Shown: positions 7,118 to 15,109, counted from the first letter of the stretch. The stretch: DNA of 37,893 bases from DAINBT01 sp036732785 (GCA_964537505.1 CAZICK010000034.1:1-37893), one strand, 5' to 3'. The notes: generated by a model not told the origin, from the sequence alone. Program-made: numbers and translations.

Positions 7118-8068
7118 ATGGGAGCGAGCGGGCTTGGACGACGGGATGTGCAGAGTTTTTTCGTGGCGCTGGAAGATGCGGCACGGCTTGATTGGTCGCA
7201 GAGGATCGGGATGAAAACTGGTTCTGACCAGGCGTCTGAAACGTATAAGTGGCTTACGGCGTCCCCGGCTATGCGGGAATGGGTTGGGGAGCGGATTGCC
7301 AAAGGACTTACCGAAAACGGGCTGACTATTGTCAATAAGACATGGGAGTCAACGCTGGAATTTCTGACCGATGATATTCGGCGCGATAAGACCAGCCAGA
7401 TCGACCTTCGTATTGCTGACCTGGCACGGCGGTCTTTAACACTGGAGAGAAAGCTGCTCTCCACCCTCATATTGAATGGGTCTGGCAATACAAGCGGGCT
7501 GGCGTACGATGGTCAGTATTTCTTTGATACTGACCACAGTGAAGGGGACAGCGGCGTTCAGAAAAATCTACTGACTGCCACCGAAGTGCCTGCCCTGGAC
7601 GTGACGACAGCAACCGCGCCGACGGCCCTGGAAGCGGCGATGGCGGTCCTGGGCGTTATTGGTTATATGTTGGGTTATCTCGATGACCAGGGCGAGCCGA
7701 TGTGTGAAGAGGCGCGCGAGTTTACGGTGATGACCGGCAAGGGATTGGCTCCATCGTTCATGGCGGCTGTAACACAAAAAGTTGTCGCGGGGAACGTGGA
7801 TAACCCGTTGGCACAGTCCCAAGATTATAAAGTTTCTCACGTCTTGAATCCGCGGCTGAACGCATGGACCACTGACTTTGCAGTGTTCCGAACCGACGGG
7901 GTGACCAAACCGTTTATTCTTCAGGAGGAAGAGGCGCTGACCATTCAGATTATCGGGGCCGGTTCTGAATATGAGACGCAAAACAATAAGCAACTTTTCG
8001 GCGTCAAAAAAGTCGGAAATGTTGGGTTTGGTCTTTGGCAATTTGCGACAAAAAACACTTTGTCTTGA
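7118..8068 (+). CDS. Major capsid protein, Mu gpT family
   Basis: A 316-residue protein, close to the usual length of Mu gpT-type HK97-fold major head proteins. Family marks in order: a Trp/Arg N-terminal region, ETYKWLTASPAMREWVGER (about 41-59), then NKTWESTLEF-TDDIRRD, then the GLAYDGQYFFDTDHSEGD stretch (about 128-145) that is highly typical of gpT. ATG 7118 is preferred because GGAG lies ten bases upstream; an in-frame ATG at 7091 is possible. No protease or portal gene accompanies it. It would form the shell of a procapsid. With no terminase in the element, packaging would depend on another phage. Confidence 0.85.
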   Translation: MGASGLGRRDVQSFFVALEDAARLDWSQRIGMKTGSDQASETYKWLTASPAMREWVGERIAKGLTENGLTIVNKTWESTLEFLTDDIRRDKTSQIDLRIADLARRSLTLERKLLSTLILNGSGNTSGLAYDGQYFFDTDHSEGDSGVQKNLLTATEVPALDVTTATAPTALEAAMAVLGVIGYMLGYLDDQGEPMCEEAREFTVMTGKGLAPSFMAAVTQKVVAGNVDNPLAQSQDYKVSHVLNPRLNAWTTDFAVFRTDGVTKPFILQEEEALTIQIIGAGSEYETQNNKQLFGVKKVGNVGFGLWQFATKNTLS

Positions 8069-8093
8069 TGCGTCTGTATTAAAACTTCTGTAC

Positions 8094-8241
8094 CACAATG
8101 GGGCCTTTGGGCAACCGAGGCCCTGAAGATAATCGCACGAAGCACCCATTGTGCGAAAAGATAGCGTCGATTTTGGTATGTCAGAATATAAATTTCGACG
8201 GTAAACACAACGCCCCGGCCGTAGTCACTCACGGCCGGGGC
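8094..8241 (+). ncRNA. Hairpin-rich intergenic RNA candidate
   Basis: The gap behind the capsid gene can fold into a long arm with CACAATGGG (8094-8102) paired to CCCATTGTG (8145-8153). It encloses GGGCCT (8101-8106) with AGGCCC (8118-8123); the two stems share two G. A second helix pairs CGTCGA (8165-8170) with TCGACG (8195-8200). A very strong hairpin, GCCCCGGCCGT (8212-8222) with ACGGCCGGGGC (8231-8241) and an 8-base loop, follows. There is no U tract, so the last stem is not a standard terminator. It could be a structured leader for the xis-int genes, or a transcript of its own. Confidence 0.35.
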
Positions 8242-8263
8242 AATTGTCGAAAAGGATCGTGAC

Positions 8264-8449
8264 GTGACTGATTATGAACTTATGGTAAACAATCAATCTG
8301 AAATCGCGTCAATACGGGGCGTCCTGGACACCGCCGGTCATGCGCTTGCCGACGGCAGCTATGCGCGGGCCGTGGAGTTGCTGGAGGCGTCTGACAATGC
8401 GATCCATAAACTATTAGACAATTTGGGGAAGGGTACCGGTGGCCGCTGA
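8264..8449 (+). CDS. Small helical protein of the integration module
   Basis: A 61-residue protein starting at GTG 8264 with AAAGGA upstream. It is helical, with a TPR-like phrase (LADGSYARAVELLEASDNAIHKLL). Its end overlaps the start of the excisionase-like gene by 11 bases. Not recognised; from position it may regulate integration or excision. Confidence 0.45.
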   Translation: MTDYELMVNNQSEIASIRGVLDTAGHALADGSYARAVELLEASDNAIHKLLDNLGKGTGGR

Positions 8450-8663
8450 ACTGCCAAAAATCCTTTTCACAAAGGCCGAGGCGGCCGAGATACTGCGGGT
8501 ACCGGAAGGGTCGATTGCCTGGCTGTTGCGGAAGGGGGCACTGCCACGGCGAAAAATCGCTGGGAAAATTCGTTTTACTCTTGGGGACTTGGAGGCTCTA
8601 ATCGCGACCAGTGTTGTACCGTGTTGCGCTACACAACAGAAAGGAGCTTTGAATAATGGGTAG
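8439..8663 (+). CDS. Excisionase-like DNA-binding protein
   Basis: A 74-residue protein starting at GTG 8439. It has the HTH_17/excisionase pattern: a first helix (FTKAEAAEILRVPEGSIAWL), a recognition helix and wing (RKGALPRRKIAGKIRFT), and the closing DLEALI. Excisionases of this kind bend DNA at the attachment site and steer the integrase toward excision. It overlaps both neighbours and directly precedes the integrase, the usual xis-int order. Confidence 0.7.
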   Translation: MAAELPKILFTKAEAAEILRVPEGSIAWLLRKGALPRRKIAGKIRFTLGDLEALIATSVVPCCATQQKGALNNG

Positions 8664-9708
8664 TAGCGTATGGGTAGTAAAGCGAAAAGGCAAACGTGGG
8701 CTGCGTTTTGTTGTACGTTGGTTGGAGCCTGGCAGTGGTAGGAACCGTGGCAAGACGTTTGGGCGGTTAGAGGATGCCAGGGTTTACAAGGCAAAGCTGA
8801 GACGTGACCTTGAGAGCAATGATTATTTTGCACCTGTGAAGATCAGCTATAGGGACTGGGTGGAGCGGCATCTGGAGAACTTGCGCAATTCTCCCGATAT
8901 TGATATTTCACCCAAAACGGTAGTAAGTCATGGAGAGGCTTTGAATGTCCTGGGGCGCGTGTGCAAGCCAGCCAGGCCGGTAGATATTGATCCGCCGATG
9001 ATAAGATGTTTCCGTTTGGCGTTGCTTGACGAAGGGTATCGGGCAACTACAGTTAACAAATTTATTAGAACGATCAGATCGGCCCTGAGTTATGCTATGC
9101 GGGATAGGCTTGTTGAAAATAACAAGTTGATCGGCCAGCACCGGTTGTGTCTTCGGACAGAGCGTAAAGCCGTGAGAGTCTTGGAAACGGGCGAAGTGAC
9201 GGCGGTAATGAATTTGGCCGGGTTACCAATGAAGGCGGTTATCAGCCTGGCCTATTACCACGGCCTGCGAAAAGGGGAAATCTGCTATTTGCAATGGGCG
9301 GATATCGATGTCGAACAGTACAGGCTTAACGTTGTATCCCGTGAAGGCATACACAGAACCAAAACGAGGCAAAACAGAACCATTGCTCTGCGAAGGGAAA
9401 CGGCCGAGTTGCTGGCTAAATTGGCTCAAGACAGGCTGAATGACTTTGTGTTCACAGACCCAAAATCATTCTATTATGCCGTCGGCAAAGATTTTGTGGA
9501 GTTGGTCAAACAGTCTGGAATTGATTCGTGTACGCTGCATGATTTGCGAAAAACCTGCAATACCTTGCTGCAAAATGGCGGGGTTACTCAGGAAACCGCT
9601 ATGCAAATAATGGGTCACGTATCGGCCGAAGTTAACGAGAAGTATTACACTGGATTGTTGATGGAACGGCAGAGATTGGCGATAGATAGCCTGCCTGCCA
9701 TTGGGTAA
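8656..9708 (+). CDS. int: Tyrosine recombinase integrase
   Basis: A 350-residue phage-type integrase. An N-terminal arm-binding region comes first (about 1-60), then a SAM-like core-binding domain (about 65-165) and the catalytic domain. Catalytic residues are visible: Arg205 in YHGLRKGE, Lys near 236, His295 and Arg298 in LHDLRKT, His321 in IMGH and Tyr330 or 331 in EKYYTG. The family cuts and rejoins DNA at attachment sites through the Tyr. ATG 8656 has GAAAGGAGC upstream and overlaps the excisionase stop by 8 bases. The candidate attR begins 7 bases behind its stop. Intact and probably active. Confidence 0.9.
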   Translation: MGSSVWVVKRKGKRGLRFVVRWLEPGSGRNRGKTFGRLEDARVYKAKLRRDLESNDYFAPVKISYRDWVERHLENLRNSPDIDISPKTVVSHGEALNVLGRVCKPARPVDIDPPMIRCFRLALLDEGYRATTVNKFIRTIRSALSYAMRDRLVENNKLIGQHRLCLRTERKAVRVLETGEVTAVMNLAGLPMKAVISLAYYHGLRKGEICYLQWADIDVEQYRLNVVSREGIHRTKTRQNRTIALRRETAELLAKLAQDRLNDFVFTDPKSFYYAVGKDFVELVKQSGIDSCTLHDLRKTCNTLLQNGGVTQETAMQIMGHVSAEVNEKYYTGLLMERQRLAIDSLPAIG

Positions 9709-9714
9709 AAATGA

Positions 9715-9727
9715 CACAGATCACAGC
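9715..9727 (+). repeat. Candidate attR core
   Basis: Exact second copy of the 13-bp CACAGATCACAGC found at 299-311, seven bases behind the integrase stop. Host sequence (the pcm gene, reading toward it) follows within 90 bases. Confidence 0.4.
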
Positions 9728-9813
9728 GCAAGTTTGGACGCGGCAATATGCTGAAAACTGTAATTTGTTGGGTTTTAAGGACTTATGACAGAGAGTATCG
9801 GAGCTTGAATCCG

Positions 9814-10695
9814 TTATTTGCGGATCAGGGGTACGAAGCGGACCGGTATCAGGGATTTACTGAGCACCTCGCCCCGCTGGTCTTTACTGACAAGGATCAG
9901 ATGTTGAACGCTAAATGCGCCGCCGACCGGGATAATCATCTTACCTCCGGGCTTGAGTTGCTCAATAAGGGCAGGGGGAATATGATCCGGGGCACAGGTA
10001 ACAATAATCGTATCGAAAGGCTGGTGCTCCGGCCAGCCTTCATAACCGTCGCCGATTTTCAGGTTCACGGTTGCATAGCCGTGGGTCTTTAACGTTTCGG
10101 CCGCGGTTCGGGCTAACGGTTCGACAATCTCTATGCTGTAAACGTGGGGGGTGAACTCGTTGAGCACGGCGGCCTGATAGCCGGAACCGGTTCCTATTTC
10201 CAATACTTTTTTGTTACGGTCCAGTTTCAGTGCACTGGTCATATAGGCCACTATGAAGGGCTGTGATATTGTCTGGTCGTGACCGATCAACAGCGGCATA
10301 TCAGCATAGGCAAAGGGGAGCTGCTGGTCGGGTACAAACCAGTGGCGGGGGACATTGAGCAAGGCATTGAGTACGTTGGGATCATAAAGACCGTGCACAT
10401 CGCGAATACATTCGACCATCTGGCGACGCTGGTCGAGACGTTCGTGAGAACGTGGGCGAGGCCAGTCGCCGTCAGGTGGCAGGGCCAAATGCTCCGGCGA
10501 GACGGAACCAGACTGCTCAGGTCCGGTGGATTGTACGGCCCCGGGCTTATCCGCATCGGTTTGAGAGCCTATCCGTTCGCGGGTCGGTTTTTCTGAAGGC
10601 ACGGGACTTTTCTTGCAGGCAGTCAGGCCGGCACAACCCGCTAACACTATTATGAGAATCGTTTTGCCGATACGCACAGCCAATTTGTATCGCAT
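9814..10695 (-). CDS. pcm: Exported lipoprotein-type protein-L-isoaspartate O-methyltransferase
   Basis: A 293-residue protein. Residues 1-27 are a lipoprotein signal with two possible lipobox cysteines (LAGC at about 21 and LTAC at 27). A Pro/Ser-rich linker follows (to about 90), then a full PCMT domain (about 95-293): VPRHWFVP, the SAM motif I VLEIGTGSGYQAAVL, then IGDGYEGWPEHQPFD and LKPGGKMIIPVG. The enzyme methylates isoaspartyl residues of damaged proteins with SAM. Most PCMTs are cytosolic and about 210 residues, so a membrane-anchored form is notable; SAM supply outside the membrane is a problem for the function. ATG 10695 has AGGGGA upstream; TTG 10701 is an alternative. It reads toward the integrated element. 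Confidence 0.8.
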   Translation of the reverse strand: MRYKLAVRIGKTILIIVLAGCAGLTACKKSPVPSEKPTRERIGSQTDADKPGAVQSTGPEQSGSVSPEHLALPPDGDWPRPRSHERLDQRRQMVECIRDVHGLYDPNVLNALLNVPRHWFVPDQQLPFAYADMPLLIGHDQTISQPFIVAYMTSALKLDRNKKVLEIGTGSGYQAAVLNEFTPHVYSIEIVEPLARTAAETLKTHGYATVNLKIGDGYEGWPEHQPFDTIIVTCAPDHIPPALIEQLKPGGKMIIPVGGAFSVQHLILVSKDQRGEVLSKSLIPVRFVPLIRK

Positions 10696-11028
10696 TGCCA
10701 AAATCCCCTGATGGTCTCGACATTAACGCACATTACAGGTACATCGAACAAACTATATCCAATATGAGCATAGTCAGTTAGCATCAGTTGCACTTGTCAG
10801 TTGAATCCGCCAACTATTATAGCAGTGGTGGTGTCAACAATCAAAAAAACAAGAATCCCCGTGTTAGTGCTGCCGAGCCATTGTCGTTTGTCCGCACAAA
10901 ACCTATGGTTTTACCTGTAATCCCAACCAGTGGCGGGTACGGTGGATTTTGCTTGCCGATGGAGAGTTATGGGCGATAATAAGGCGATAGGAGTTTGATT
11001 TGACTGGATTCAAGCAGGAGGTAAATTC
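10696..11028. other. Gene-free divergent region between pcm and the zinc-ribbon gene
   Basis: It separates two divergent genes and so should hold both promoters. I could not pick a convincing -35/-10 pair. The open frame at 10788-10979 has no ribosome binding site and looks non-coding. Confidence 0.4.
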
Positions 11029-11484
11029 ATGATCAAGTTTACATGCTCTAAATGTAATGAAGCCATGGAAGCACCGGAATCTATGAAAGGTGAACTGCTG
11101 CAGTGTCCGAACTGTCGTTTTCCCGAACGTGTGCCGGCCCCGGAGGAAGGGCCGGAGCCGCTGCAGATAGAAGAAGAAACAGAAAAGTCTTACGCTTCGG
11201 GAGATATGGTTTCTACGCAGATTCGCACCTTTGAGACCGATTCCAAACTGGTGACCGGTCAATACGAATTCAAACGTCCTCTGATCAAAAGCGACAAAGG
11301 AGCAACACGGGTTCGCACTTTCCATACCAGGTTGGCAGCAAATGCTATGAGCTACATGGATGACCAGATCAATAGCTGGATCGACCAGAATCCTGATATT
11401 GAAGTGAAGTTCACCAATGCCACGGTCGGTGTGGTCGAGGGTAAAAAATCCGAACCTCACTTGATTGTTACGGTCTGGTATTGA
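11029..11484 (+). CDS. Zinc-ribbon protein of unknown function
   Basis: A 151-residue protein with a strong ribosome binding site (AGGAGG). Residues 5-29 form a zinc ribbon with two CxxC pairs (C-S-K-C and C-P-N-C), as in many planctomycete/myxobacterial zf-MJ0042-like proteins. An acidic linker follows, then a C-terminal domain of about 100 residues ending VVEGKKSEPHLIVTVWY, with a beta strand end typical of small stress or trafficking proteins. No enzyme motif is seen. It stands alone upstream of pyrF, 307 bases apart. Confidence 0.55.
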   Translation: MIKFTCSKCNEAMEAPESMKGELLQCPNCRFPERVPAPEEGPEPLQIEEETEKSYASGDMVSTQIRTFETDSKLVTGQYEFKRPLIKSDKGATRVRTFHTRLAANAMSYMDDQINSWIDQNPDIEVKFTNATVGVVEGKKSEPHLIVTVWY

Positions 11485-11791
11485 AAATTGCCCGAATTTC
11501 GCTTGATTGACCATTACGATCTGGTGTTGAAAATTACTCAGGCCGCCTGGCCCGAACCCGATTATTGCGCCCGTACAGGGAGAATCGCCCTGCAATTTCA
11601 TAGCCGTTTGTATTTCTACAACCCCTTGGCCTATAAAGGGTTACACCCGCCCAAGTGGCAAAGTGTAACTAAAATTGGTATTAGTTCTTGAACTCTGTCT
11701 CGTATGCACATATAGTTAGGGATTACGACAAAACTTAACCGTAAAACTCGATCGTTATAAGTAAACTTGATAATGGAAGGAACCAAATAAC
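11485..11791 (+). other. Gene-free region upstream of pyrF
   Basis: No convincing gene. It contains a small hairpin (CAGGG with CCCTG near 11577-11594), a second imperfect one around the AACCCCTT/AAGGGTT pair near 11620-11643, and the recurrent ACTCGATCGTTAT motif (11746-11758) 33 bases ahead of the pyrF start. Confidence 0.4.
11741..11763 (+). repeat. Recurrent upstream motif, copy 1
   Basis: The core ACTCGATCGTTAT (11746-11758), with flanks GTAAA before it and AAGTA after it, is shared over 22 of 23 positions with 37135-37157 and in shorter form with 36717-36737. It lies ahead of pyrF. It may be a regulator or alternative-sigma site, or a piece of a dispersed repeat. Confidence 0.45.
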
Positions 11792-12739
11792 GTGGCAAAT
11801 CATTTTGCAGACCGCTTGACTGGTGCTATTTATGCAAAAGGGACCTGCGCGTGCGTAGGTATTGATCCGGTATATTCCAAGCTGCCCAGGCAAATTACAG
11901 AACGCAAAGACCTTAACGACGAAATGGATCTGGAAGCGTCGCTCGATGCGGTCTTTGAATTTTGTACTAAAGTTTTGAGGATTGTAAGTCCTTTGGTACC
12001 AGCAGTTAAATTGAACATCGCCTTTTTCGAGAAATATTACTGGGAAGGCGTGGAGAACTACTATTCGCTTATTCAGGAGGCGGACGAACTGGGCTTGGAG
12101 GTGATCGGCGATGTCAAACGCGGTGACATTGGCTCAACCGCCGAGGCGTATGCATCGGCACATCTGAAGAACCCGCAATTCGTTAATACGGATGGAATCG
12201 TATCTCCCGACGCGATAACGGTTAATGGTTTTGCCGGTCTCGATGGGATCCGGCCGTTCGCCGATGCGGCGGTGGCGGATGGCAAAGGATTGTTCGTCTG
12301 GGTGCGGGCCAGTAATCCGTCGGCAGCGGTGCTGCAGGATTTCACCAACGCCGAGGGAAAGAAGTGGTTCGAGGTGTTGGCCCAGGAAGTGGCAACGCTG
12401 GCATCTGAACCGCAACGTATCGGCCGAACCGGATTCAGCAATATTGGAATGGTGGTGGGCGGCACAGCGGCCGAGCAGGCTAAAAAGTTGCGCGAGCAAT
12501 ATCCGCACATTGTTTTTCTGGTGCCGGGCTATGGCGCCCAGGGCGCCAGTGCAGCGGATTGCCTTGAGTTCTGTAAGGAAGACGGCTCCGGCGCGATCAT
12601 AAGCGCTTCCAGAAGTATAATCTATGCGTACAATGAACCTCGTTACGCTGAGCAGTTCGGCGATAACTGGGAAAAGTGTATCGAACAAGCGTGCATAAAT
12701 ATGAAAAATGAACTGATCGCGGCGACGGCAAATAAATAG
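11792..12739 (+). CDS. pyrF: Orotidine 5'-phosphate decarboxylase, type 2
   Basis: A 315-residue enzyme of the last UMP synthesis step: OMP to UMP and CO2, in the cytosol. The length fits the longer type-2 family. Visible marks: CVGIDPV near residue 21-27, AVKLNIAFFEKY (about 71-82) and the active-site DVKRGDIGSTAEAY (107-120) with the Asp-x-Lys-x-x-Asp triad (D107, K109, D112). GTG 11792 has GGAAGGA upstream. A perfect hairpin 11 bases behind the stop probably ends the transcript. It stands alone, away from other pyr genes. Confidence 0.92.
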   Translation: MANHFADRLTGAIYAKGTCACVGIDPVYSKLPRQITERKDLNDEMDLEASLDAVFEFCTKVLRIVSPLVPAVKLNIAFFEKYYWEGVENYYSLIQEADELGLEVIGDVKRGDIGSTAEAYASAHLKNPQFVNTDGIVSPDAITVNGFAGLDGIRPFADAAVADGKGLFVWVRASNPSAAVLQDFTNAEGKKWFEVLAQEVATLASEPQRIGRTGFSNIGMVVGGTAAEQAKKLREQYPHIVFLVPGYGAQGASAADCLEFCKEDGSGAIISASRSIIYAYNEPRYAEQFGDNWEKCIEQACINMKNELIAATANK

Positions 12740-12749
12740 ATTACTCAAG

Positions 12750-12775
12750 CTGACCGATTCTAACGAATCGGTCAG
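12750..12775 (+). terminator. Hairpin behind pyrF
   Basis: CTGACCGATTC (12750-12760) and GAATCGGTCAG (12765-12775) form a perfect 11-bp stem with a 4-base loop. The following GTTTG is only weakly T-rich, so termination may be factor-assisted. Confidence 0.6.
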
Positions 12776-12785
12776 GTTTGAAGGC

Positions 12786-12838
12786 ACAAGGCATGAGGCG
12801 CTAGTAGTCCTAACATCACTGTTGTGCTTATGCCTTGT
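12786..12838. other. Second hairpin between pyrF and murD
   Basis: ACAAGGCAT (12786-12794) and ATGCCTTGT (12830-12838) are exact complements around 35 bases. The stem can be extended inward by a wobble and two pairs. The role is unknown; it may be a remnant of a small repeat. Confidence 0.35.
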
Positions 12839-12990
12839 AGCTAAGTGTCCATAAAGTAGTTACGCATGGTTATCAACGTAAAGGTTTGGCTTGAGTAGAT
12901 TAAGTAAAGACAATATGTGTCGTATAGAGCAATGCGCCGGGCAGATTTTTTTGTGTCCAGTTTTTGCCGGCCTGGGGGTAGTAATGCAGC

Positions 12991-14343
12991 ATGGATGAGG
13001 GTCTTGTACATAACGATTGGGCCGGCAGGAAGGTGCTGGTGATGGGATTGGGCAGGTTCGCGGGCGGGGTGGGAGTCAGCCGTTATTTGGCCGGGCAGGG
13101 AGCGGATGTTACCGTTACCGACCTGAGCGGACCGGAAAAACTTGCCGAGAGCCTTAGACAATTGGAAGGGCTGCCGATTACATTTCATTTGGGAGGCCAT
13201 CGGGAAAAAGATTTTGCCGAGGCCGATATAATCGTAGTCAATCCGGCGGTACCCAAGGATTCACCCTGGCTGGAGATAGCCCGTAAACATGGGACAGCCG
13301 TTACGGCGGAGATGAATATCTTTTTTGCCAACTGCCCGGCGACTATTGTGGGAGTCACCGGCAGTAACGGCAAGAGTACGACCACGGCTATGACCGGTGA
13401 GGTTTTGAGGGTGGGGAAAAAGGTTTGGGTCGGCGGTAATATCGGTAATAAAAGCCTGCTGGCGGAAATAGGTCGGATCGGGCCTGATGATGTTGTTGTT
13501 TTAGAGTTGAGCAGTTTTCAGCTTTATGATCTGGCTGAGTTGAAACGCAGTCCACAGGTGGCGGTGGTGACTAATATTTCGCCGAATCATCTGGACCGGC
13601 ATGGAAGCATGGATGAGTATATAAGGGCTAAACAGCATATTTTGCGGTATCAGGGCAAAAAGGATGTCGCTGTTTTGAATCGGCTGGATAAGGAAGTTGT
13701 CGGCTGGGAGGGATTAACGAAGGGGCGGGTTGTTTGGTATCCGCAAGAGTGCGCAGGGCAAAGCGACGCACTGCCAAAAATAGAATTACGCGTACCGGGC
13801 GAACACAACCAACTCAATGCGGCGGCGGCATTGGCGGTAGGAAAAGTTTTTGGAATAGAGGAGAAGGCTGCGAGGGAGGCGCTCGTTAAGTTCAAAGGGC
13901 TGGAACATCGGTTGGAATTTATCAGAGAGCTGGAAGGGGTGCGGTATTATAACGATTCGATTGCGACCACGCCGCAGAGCGTGTTGGCGGCGGTCGATTC
14001 GTTTGCCGAGAAAAAAGTGATAATCCTTGGCGGGTATGACAAGAAGCTGCCGTTTGACGAGCTGGCGGTTAAAATAACAGGGACAGTAGAAGCGGTGGTA
14101 TTGCTTGGGCAGGTTCGTGAAAAACTGAGGAGTTCGATAGAACAGGAAAAACGCAGGCGAAATGAGGCTTTGCCGGTATGTGTTCAGGTGGAAGATTTGG
14201 CCCAGGCGGTGGCAGCGGCCAGGGGTTGCGCCAGGGACGGTATGGTGGTACTGTTATCGCCTGGCTGTGCCAGTTATGACATGTTCAATAATTTTCAGGA
14301 ACGGGGGAATCTATTTAAAAAGCTGGTTTTTGAATTGATGTAA
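12991..14343 (+). CDS. murD: UDP-N-acetylmuramoylalanine--D-glutamate ligase
   Basis: A 450-residue Mur ligase that adds D-Glu to UDP-MurNAc-L-Ala with ATP in cytosolic peptidoglycan synthesis. Domain 1 (1-110) is Rossmann-like with VLVMGLGRFAGGVGVSRYL. The ATP domain has GVTGSNGKSTTTAMTG (about 121-136), ELSSFQLYD and NISPNHLDRHGSMDEYIRAK. Domain 3 has LEHRLEFI, YNDSIATTPQSV and GGYDKKLPFD. The length is normal. It stands outside a dcw cluster, as is common in planctomycetes. ATG 12991 has no clear ribosome binding site. Its stop region is repeated three more times downstream. Confidence 0.93.
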   Translation: MDEGLVHNDWAGRKVLVMGLGRFAGGVGVSRYLAGQGADVTVTDLSGPEKLAESLRQLEGLPITFHLGGHREKDFAEADIIVVNPAVPKDSPWLEIARKHGTAVTAEMNIFFANCPATIVGVTGSNGKSTTTAMTGEVLRVGKKVWVGGNIGNKSLLAEIGRIGPDDVVVLELSSFQLYDLAELKRSPQVAVVTNISPNHLDRHGSMDEYIRAKQHILRYQGKKDVAVLNRLDKEVVGWEGLTKGRVVWYPQECAGQSDALPKIELRVPGEHNQLNAAAALAVGKVFGIEEKAAREALVKFKGLEHRLEFIRELEGVRYYNDSIATTPQSVLAAVDSFAEKKVIILGGYDKKLPFDELAVKITGTVEAVVLLGQVREKLRSSIEQEKRRRNEALPVCVQVEDLAQAVAAARGCARDGMVVLLSPGCASYDMFNNFQERGNLFKKLVFELM

Positions 14344-14455
14344 GTGTTTATTTTTCGTTCGGCGGGAATGAACATAAGTGCTTAATTTTGGTGGCGGGGA
14401 ATTGATGTAAGTGCTTATTTTACGTTGTTGGAATTGATGTAAGTGCTTATTTTTG
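14332..14455 (+). repeat. Four-copy tandem repeat starting at the murD stop codon
   Basis: Copies of GAATTGATGTAAGTGCTTAT begin at 14332, 14366, 14399 and 14431, with steps of 34, 33 and 32 bases. The first copy includes the last codons and TAA of murD. The second is the most diverged. This looks like local duplication of the gene end. Confidence 0.7.
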
Positions 14456-15109
14456 CGTAACGATTATAACGATTAGGCAAGATAGGTAAGAAAAAAGTGC
14501 GAAATTCGGCGAAATTTGGATGAATTCTGATGAAAAGTGATGTGGTTTGTACCCGGTTTGCACTATGTTTGTACCTACTTTGTACCATGTTTGTACTATG
14601 TTTTGATGAGTTTTGATGTTACGAAAGAAGGCAATAGGCAACAGGCACTAGGCACTAGGAGGGAGAAGTCAGGGGTCGGGGGGCGAGGAAGGGAAGAGGG
14701 CGGACCGATGGGGGAGGTTAGAAGAGTGCGAAAGGTGCGAAGGGTGGGTGAGTCGGTGGGGGGTTGGGATTTTGATTGACATTTTGGATGGGCCGTGGTA
14801 GAGAGGGGTGATGCGTATATTGTATTGCGTATTGCGGGGGAGGGAGGATAAAGAAGTGGTCAGTGGTGAGAAGAATAGAACACGGATGGGACGGATTTGA
14901 CGGATTGATGCGGATCAGGTTGAAAAATAGGGACAGAAGAGAGGAAGAAAGGCAACAGGAACGAGGCACTAGAAAATAGGAAGCCTGCAAAGGCGCGAAG
15001 AAGAAGATTGATTTAAGAATAAGTAAATGCAGAGAAGAAAAATAGGACACGGACCCGGTGCGGCTGGGGAAAATGGCTATTTACTTTTTAGAAAAGTCAG
15101 AGGAAAAAA
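14344..15109. other. Gene-free repeat-rich region between murD and the restriction gene
   Basis: Contents: the four-copy repeat (14332-14455), short GCGAAATT-type repeats (about 14500-14520), the 11-bp array (14545-14599) and a long purine-rich, G-rich stretch (about 14630-15000) with repeated AGGCACTAGG and GGCAACAGG phrases. The open frames in it are low complexity. I see no gene. Confidence 0.55.
14545..14599. repeat. Five-unit array with an exact 11-bp period
   Basis: Units begin at 14545, 14556, 14567, 14578 and 14589. The consensus is GTTTGTACCAT (ATGGTACAAAC on the other strand). Two weaker GTTTTGATG units follow. A period of one helical turn puts every unit on the same DNA face, as in iterons or cooperative operator arrays. 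The nearest downstream gene is the restriction gene at 15110. Confidence 0.6.

Larger units (their letters stand above)
299..9727 (+). mobile_element. Compact integrative element with capsid gene (satellite-like or reduced prophage)
   Basis: The boundaries are a 13-bp direct repeat, CACAGATCACAGC, at 299-311 and 9715-9727. The right copy lies directly behind the integrase stop codon, the usual place for an attachment site. All twelve genes read rightward and all are open. They include a winged-helix protein, a sigma-4-like protein, a neck-like protein, a tape-measure-like protein, a Mu gpT-type major capsid protein, an excisionase-like protein and a tyrosine recombinase. No large terminase, portal, protease/scaffold, tail sheath or tube, or lysis gene is recognisable. 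Family knowledge: phage satellites keep integration genes and a few morphogenesis genes and use a helper phage. A degraded prophage is the alternative, but the lack of broken genes argues against recent decay. Borders are less certain than the content. Confidence 0.65.

Noticed and set aside
7568..8149. 193-residue antisense open frame over the capsid gene end
   Set aside because: Shadow frame opposite a clear gpT-type gene.
14545..14599. CRISPR array
   Set aside because: Units are 11 bp with no spacers, so it is a tandem array and not a CRISPR.
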